A stretch of 64,000 nt of DNA, from positions 186,001-250,000 of the forward strand of contig NZ_JACGZW010000004.1 of assembly GCF_014145675.1 (NCBI RefSeq). Direction: 5' to 3'. The translations under genes and the position numbers were made by a program. This document shows positions 60,014-64,000 of the stretch, piece by piece. This DNA comes from Amycolatopsis dendrobii. GTDB lineage: Bacteria > Actinomycetota > Actinomycetes > Mycobacteriales > Pseudonocardiaceae. The stretch's first letter is position 1. The number at the start of each line of letters is the position of its first letter. Below the pieces are notes generated by a model. That model made no database searches, had not been told where the DNA came from, and worked only from the letters and a program-made list of their open reading frames with translations.

Positions 60014-61206
60014 CGACGGAATCCTCTCGCCGTTCCTTCCTGCGTCGCACCGTCGTGGGAGCGGGGATCACCGCGGCTGCTGGAATGGGGGTGACAGCCA
60101 GCGCGAGCGAAAGCCCGGCGACGGTTCCCTTCCACGGTCCCAAGCAGGCGGCGATTCTCCGGCAGCCTCCGGCCCAGAGCGTGATCGCGTCCTTCGACGT
60201 GGTCGCCGAGAATCGTGCCGAGCTGACTCAGCTTTTCCAGGAAATCACCGACCGCGCGAGGTTTCTCACGAACGGCGGCGCTCCGGCCGCGCTCGGGATC
60301 ACCGCGCCGCCCGCTGACTCCGGGGTCCTCGGTCCGGTCGTTCCGCGGAGCGATCTCGGTGTGATCGTCGGAGTCGGATCGTCCCTTTTCGACGGACGGT
60401 ACGGGTTGGCCGACCGCAAGCCCAAGAAGCTCAAGCCGATGACGATGTTCCCCAACGACGCGCTTGACGCACCGCAATGCCATGGCGACCTGTCGCTCAC
60501 GCTGTCCGCGAGCGACACCGACACCGTGCTGCACGCGCTGCGCGACCTGACCCGCGCGACTCGTGGCGGAATGCAACTGCGCTGGAAGATCAACGGCTTC
60601 AGTTCGCCGTCCAGGCCGTCCGGCACGCCGCGCAATCTGATGGGGTTCAAGGACGGCACCGCGAATCCGGGCGAGTCCGAAATGGACCGGCTGGTGTGGG
60701 TGTCGGGTGCGGGCGAGCCCGCGTGGACGGCAGGCGGCAGTTACCAGGTGATCCGGCTGATCCGGATGCTGGTCGAGTTCTGGGACCGGGTCTCGATCAC
60801 CGAGCAGGAGAACATGTTCGGCCGCCGCCGGGACACCGGCGCGCCGCTGGACGGGGCGTCCGAACAGGACGAACCCCGCTACGCAGACGATCCGATCGGC
60901 ACCGTCATCCCGCTCACCAGCCACATCCGCAAGGCGAATCCGCGCACCCCGCAGACCGACGGGCAGCGGATCCTGCGCCGCGCGGTCAACTACGACCGCG
61001 GTGTCGACGCCAACGGCAACCTCGACATGGGCCTCGTCTTCACCTGCTATCAGCAGGACCTCGAGCGCCAGTTCGAGGCGGTGCAGAAGCGGCTGATCGA
61101 CGAACCGCTCGTCGACTACATCTCCCCGTTCGGCGGCGGCTATTTCTTCGCGCTGCCCGGCGTCACCGGTCCCGGCGACCACTTCGGCCGGGCGCTCCTC
61201 GCCTGA
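60010..61206 (+). CDS. efeB: EfeB-type Tat-exported DyP peroxidase/deferrochelatase
   Basis: A 398-residue DyP heme peroxidase. The Tat signal [14 protein letters not shown] is at the N-terminus, the distal Asp is in GFKDGTANP, and the proximal His is in [22 protein letters not shown] closes the heme pocket. EfeB oxidises Fe(II) or releases iron from heme at the outer face for uptake. It overlaps efeO by four bases, and both form the iron unit. Confidence 0.94.
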   Translation: MTTESSRRSFLRRTVVGAGITAAAGMGVTASASESPATVPFHGPKQAAILRQPPAQSVIASFDVVAENRAELTQLFQEITDRARFLTNGGAPAALGITAPPADSGVLGPVVPRSDLGVIVGVGSSLFDGRYGLADRKPKKLKPMTMFPNDALDAPQCHGDLSLTLSASDTDTVLHALRDLTRATRGGMQLRWKINGFSSPSRPSGTPRNLMGFKDGTANPGESEMDRLVWVSGAGEPAWTAGGSYQVIRLIRMLVEFWDRVSITEQENMFGRRRDTGAPLDGASEQDEPRYADDPIGTVIPLTSHIRKANPRTPQTDGQRILRRAVNYDRGVDANGNLDMGLVFTCYQQDLERQFEAVQKRLIDEPLVDYISPFGGGYFFALPGVTGPGDHFGRALLA

Positions 61207-61249
61207 GGCGCGCCCCGATCCCCACCCGCGAAACCAGGAGGAATCCTCA

Positions 61250-62875
61250 GTGGACACAGCATTCGGCAGGCGGCGCCGTCGCCTGCTCGGTGCGGGCGCG
61301 CTCGTCTCGGCGGCCGTGCTCGCGATCGTCACCGGGTCCGCGGCGTCGTCCGCGCAGGCCCAGCCGCTGCACCAGTTGCCGGCGTCGTGGCTGCCCACGC
61401 TCACCCCGATCAAGCACGTCGTGGTGATCTTCGGCGAGAACATCTCGTTCGACCACTACTTCGGCACCTACCCGAAGGCGACCAACGAGAACGGCACCCC
61501 GTTCCAGGCCGCGAAGAACACGCCGAAGGTCAACGGCCTCGACGACAAGCTGCTCACTCAGAACCCGAACGCCTACAACCCGAAGCGGCTCGGGCCGGAC
61601 CAGGCGCTCACCTGCGACCAGAACCACAGCTACGGCGCCGAGCAGGCCGCGTTCAACGGCGGCAAGATGGACAAGTTCGTCGAGAAGACCGAGACCGACA
61701 AGTGCACCGGACAGCCGGTCCTCTTCGGCGAGCCGGGCCTGGTCATGGACTACTACGACGGCAACACCGTCACCGGCATGTGGAATTACGCGCAGCACTA
61801 CTCGATGAGCGACAATTCGTTCAACACCGTCTTCGGCCCGTCCACCCCGGGCGCGATCAACCTGATCTCCGGGCAGACGCACGGGATCCAGGCGGTCGAC
61901 CCGGTCACGCACGAGCCGAAGAGCGACCCGTACGTCGTCGCGTCGCCGGACGAGGACGGCGTCGGCACCGTGATCAACGACCCGGACCCGGCGTGGGACG
62001 ACTGCTCGGGCAAGAACCACACCTCCAAGGACAACCTCGGCGCGATGCGGGGTCGCAACGTCGGCGACCTGCTGAACGACCGGCACGTCACGTGGGGCTG
62101 GTTCCAGGGCGGCTTCAAGCCGACCGGCACCCAGAACGGCTACGCCGTCTGCGGGCAGAAGCACGCGAACATCGGCAATCAGTCCTCCGTGGACTACAGC
62201 CCGCACCACCAGCCGTTCCAGTACTACAAGTCCACTTCGAACCCGCACCACCTGCCGCCGTCCTCGGTGCAGGCGATCGGGCAGACCGACCAGGCCAACC
62301 ACCAGTACGACACGAGCGACTTCGACGCCGCGCTCAAGGCCGGTTCGATGCCCGCGGTGAGCTTCCTGAAGGCCCCGGAGTACCAGGACGGGCACGCGGG
62401 CTATTCCGACCCGCTCGACGAACAGCATTTCGTCGTGGACGAGATCAACAAGATCCAGCAGTCGCCGGAGTGGCGTTCGACCGCGATCGTGCTCGCCTAT
62501 GACGACTCCGACGGCTGGTACGACCACGAGAACTCGAAGATCGTCAACGGTTCGCAGGACGCTTCGCAGGACCAGGCCGTGTGCACCGGAAAGCCGGCCG
62601 GCCTCGGTGGGCACGCCGACCGCTGCGGCTACGGCCCGCGGCTGCCGCTGCTGGTCATCTCGCCCTACAGCAAGACGAACTACGTCGACCACACCCGGAC
62701 CGACCAGACCTCGGTGCTGAAGTTCATCGAGGACAACTGGTTCTCCGGCCGGGTCGGGAACGGCTCGTTCGACACTCGCGCGGGCGGGCTCTGGAACATG
62801 TTCAACTTCTGGTGGCCGCAGGCGGGCAAGCTCCCGCTCGACCCGAAGACGGGTGCGCCGACTGGGCGCAACTAG
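61250..62875 (+). CDS. Secreted phosphoesterase (phospholipase C / acid phosphatase family)
   Basis: A 541-residue exported enzyme from GTG. The signal segment (~8-35, RRRRRLLGAGALVSAAVLAI) precedes an alkaline-phosphatase-superfamily domain, with IKHVVVIFGENISFDHYFG (metal and nucleophile Asn-Ile-Ser), GHADRCGYGPRLP and ISPYSKTNYVDH. Long family members act as phospholipase C or acid phosphatase. It follows efeB by 43 bp in the same direction, so it may be co-expressed in phosphate or iron stress. Confidence 0.92.
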   Translation: MDTAFGRRRRRLLGAGALVSAAVLAIVTGSAASSAQAQPLHQLPASWLPTLTPIKHVVVIFGENISFDHYFGTYPKATNENGTPFQAAKNTPKVNGLDDKLLTQNPNAYNPKRLGPDQALTCDQNHSYGAEQAAFNGGKMDKFVEKTETDKCTGQPVLFGEPGLVMDYYDGNTVTGMWNYAQHYSMSDNSFNTVFGPSTPGAINLISGQTHGIQAVDPVTHEPKSDPYVVASPDEDGVGTVINDPDPAWDDCSGKNHTSKDNLGAMRGRNVGDLLNDRHVTWGWFQGGFKPTGTQNGYAVCGQKHANIGNQSSVDYSPHHQPFQYYKSTSNPHHLPPSSVQAIGQTDQANHQYDTSDFDAALKAGSMPAVSFLKAPEYQDGHAGYSDPLDEQHFVVDEINKIQQSPEWRSTAIVLAYDDSDGWYDHENSKIVNGSQDASQDQAVCTGKPAGLGGHADRCGYGPRLPLLVISPYSKTNYVDHTRTDQTSVLKFIEDNWFSGRVGNGSFDTRAGGLWNMFNFWWPQAGKLPLDPKTGAPTGRN

Positions 62876-62895
62876 CTCGCGTTTCGCCGAGAACA

Positions 62896-62931
62896 CCGAA
62901 GGCCATCGGGTTTCGACCCGGTGGCCTTCGG
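62896..62931 (+). terminator. Hairpin terminator with TTCG loop
   Basis: Arms CCGAAGGCCATCGGGT and ACCCGGTGGCCTTCGG (one wobble) enclose TTCG, 20 bp after the phosphoesterase stop. Otherwise 62876-63174 contains no gene; it leads to lsr2. Confidence 0.88.
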
Positions 62932-63174
62932 CCGTTTCCGAGGCTGGTCTCCCAGTCCGCTCAGCGGGAAACCGCGTGCGAATACCGCGAGACTGGAAAT
63001 TTCCAGTGCGCCGGAACTGTGCGCGCAGTCGCGGATTGGGCACTGAAGGTGTTCGGGAACCGGCGGGGAAAGCAGCGGCCGCCGAACCGGAATGGAGTCG
63101 CGCTGCGCGGACCGTCACTCGACACGATAGGGTAATCGCAGGCACATCCTGTAGAAGGTGAAGGAACGCGAATC

Positions 63175-63576
63175 ATGGCGCAAAAAGTCCATGTCGAGAT
63201 GGTGGACGACATCGACGGCAGCATCGCCGAACAGACCGTCCCGTTCAGTCTTGACGGCGTGAGCTACGAGATCGATCTGTCCGAGGACAACGCTGCCGCA
63301 CTTCGGGAAGAGCTGGCCCGTTACGTCGCCGCCTCGCGCCGGGTCGGCGGCCGCAAGGTCCGGATGGCTGCCGGACAGGCCCCGCGGCCGGCTTCGACCG
63401 CCGCGGACCGCGAGCGCAACAAGGCGATGCGCGAGTGGGCCGAGAACAACGGTTTCACCGTGTCCGACCGCGGCCGGCTCCCGGCGGAGATCGTGAAGGC
63501 GTACGAAGAGCGCGACACCGAGGCTCCGGCCAAGCCGGCTCGCAAGCGCGCGACGCGCAAGAAGGCCAGCGCCTGA
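63175..63576 (+). CDS. lsr2: Lsr2 nucleoid-associated protein
   Basis: A 133-residue Lsr2. The N-terminal dimerisation half starts AQKVHVEMVDDIDGS. The C-terminal DNA-binding domain has MREWAENNGFTVSDRGRLPAEIVKAYEE with the RGR minor-groove hook, split in two blocks here. It silences AT-rich DNA, including horizontally acquired genes, in actinobacteria. A Lys/Arg/Ala tail follows. Confidence 0.95.
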   Translation: MAQKVHVEMVDDIDGSIAEQTVPFSLDGVSYEIDLSEDNAAALREELARYVAASRRVGGRKVRMAAGQAPRPASTAADRERNKAMREWAENNGFTVSDRGRLPAEIVKAYEERDTEAPAKPARKRATRKKASA

Positions 63577-63628
63577 GCGTTCTTTTCGGCAGCTGTGCCG
63601 CGGGGGCCGCGGCGTGTGATCAGCGGTG

Positions 63629-63659
63629 AGGGCGCCGCCGGGATTCCCGGCGGCGCCCT
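63629..63659 (+). terminator. Terminator after lsr2
   Basis: Thirteen-bp GC stem GGGCGCCGCCGGG with its inverse, plus a flanking A:T pair, around a 3-nt loop, ~52 bp after the lsr2 stop, followed by CTT. Confidence 0.8.
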
Positions 63660-63710
63660 TCTGGCTGTCCGGGGGAAATAGCGATTCCGCGGCCTCGACG
63701 CGATACCGAG

Positions 63711-63765
63711 GTCCGTGAAGGGCTCCTTGAGGGAATCCGATTCCCTCAAGGAGCCCTTCACGGAC
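63711..63765. repeat. Perfect 27-bp-arm palindrome, family 3 copy 2
   Basis: Arms starting GTCCGTGAAGGGCTCC and ending GGGAATC pair perfectly around one central C. It lies between lsr2 and the convergent gene at 63864. Differs from 39023-39074 by one compensated pair plus the bulge. Confidence 0.9.
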
Positions 63766-63863
63766 TGCTGCGGCAATGCCAGGGCCGAGGCGGATGGCGG
63801 TTCGCGGGGTTGCCCTCACGTACTCGCGGTCATGAGCCGGTGCGGGGAATCGATTTCCCGGCA

Positions 63864-64000
63864 TTAAGGCTTGCCGAGTCCGAGCAGCGTGTCCAGGTCG
63901 ATCTTGCCGCCCGCGGCGTCGCGGATCGCGCGCATCGCTTCGGCGGACGCGAGCCGTTCCCCGTGCTGGTCGGCGTGCGCGCGCAGCAGATTCCCGATGT
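63864..64000 (-). CDS. 3' end of an unidentified gene
   Basis: The last 44 codons plus TAA are visible, ending IDLDTLLGLGKP, with LRAHADQHGERLASAEAM before it. It continues beyond the window. I do not recognise the family. Confidence 0.6.
   Translation of the reverse strand, partial: IGNLLRAHADQHGERLASAEAMRAIRDAAGGKIDLDTLLGLGKP

Overview
The window is 64 kb of very GC-rich, gene-dense actinobacterial chromosome. Gene content points to a Pseudonocardiales organism, most like Amycolatopsis: a four-gene conservon (cvnABCD), Lsr2, LytR-CpsA-Psr and transglycosylase wall proteins, a Tat-exported DyP peroxidase with EfeO, an LLM/F420-type oxidoreductase, a PucR-controlled urate cluster, frequent GTG starts and many ATGA overlaps. 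The genus is an inference from this content. I see no transposase, integrase, CRISPR array, rRNA or large biosynthetic cluster. The left edge may be the border of an element integrated at a tRNA gene.

Layout. 0-1.3 kb: end of an XRE/TPR-like regulator, a strong terminator, and a tRNA with anticodon UAG but a short class I variable loop. 1.4-5.9 kb: DUF3618 protein, a small hypothetical, divergent TetR and Baeyer-Villiger-type monooxygenase, an intergenic region with three related hairpins, and an HTH regulator. 5.9-14.7 kb: LCP wall ligase, a phospholipase A2/acyltransferase/DUF4383 fusion, a membrane diguanylate cyclase, a region with three evenly spaced micro-ORFs, an MFS exporter and an SDR. 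14.7-20.4 kb: the complete fructose PTS (ptsI divergent from fruR-fruK-IIA-IIBC-ptsH). 20.4-24.1 kb: long-chain acyl-CoA synthetase, kynureninase and a small membrane protein. 24.2-28.3 kb: conservon. 28.3-38.0 kb: DoxX, Nudix, HAD, alpha/beta hydrolase, metallophosphoesterase, DUF1992, TetR, LysE, SDR, transglycosylase and GlxA-type regulator. 38-50.7 kb: small metabolic and regulatory genes, including two related amidohydrolases, an acyl-CoA ligase, LuxR/VOC, GNAT, and FolP2 coupled to a RibD-like reductase. 50.9-57.1 kb: purine catabolism (PucR, uricase, deaminase, permease, AtzF-C-like domain, glycerate kinase). 57.1-58.5 kb: RraA-like gene, a decayed SDR and a Nudix gene. 58.8-62.9 kb: efeO-efeB and a secreted phosphoesterase. 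63.2-64 kb: Lsr2 and the end of an unknown gene.

The most unusual layer is intergenic. Several families of long, nearly perfect palindromes lie mostly between convergent genes: 14723/28282, 39023/63711, three hairpins at 4915-5235, 30-bp-unit arrays at 10102/29577, and a 24-bp-arm hairpin at 29431. Within families, arm differences are largely compensated, so pairing rather than sequence is kept. Separately, 12031-12200 carries three copies, 74 and 75 bp apart, of a micro-ORF for Met-Arg-Asp-Arg-Glu-Ala, each preceded by its own Shine-Dalgarno-like sequence and differing only at synonymous codon positions.
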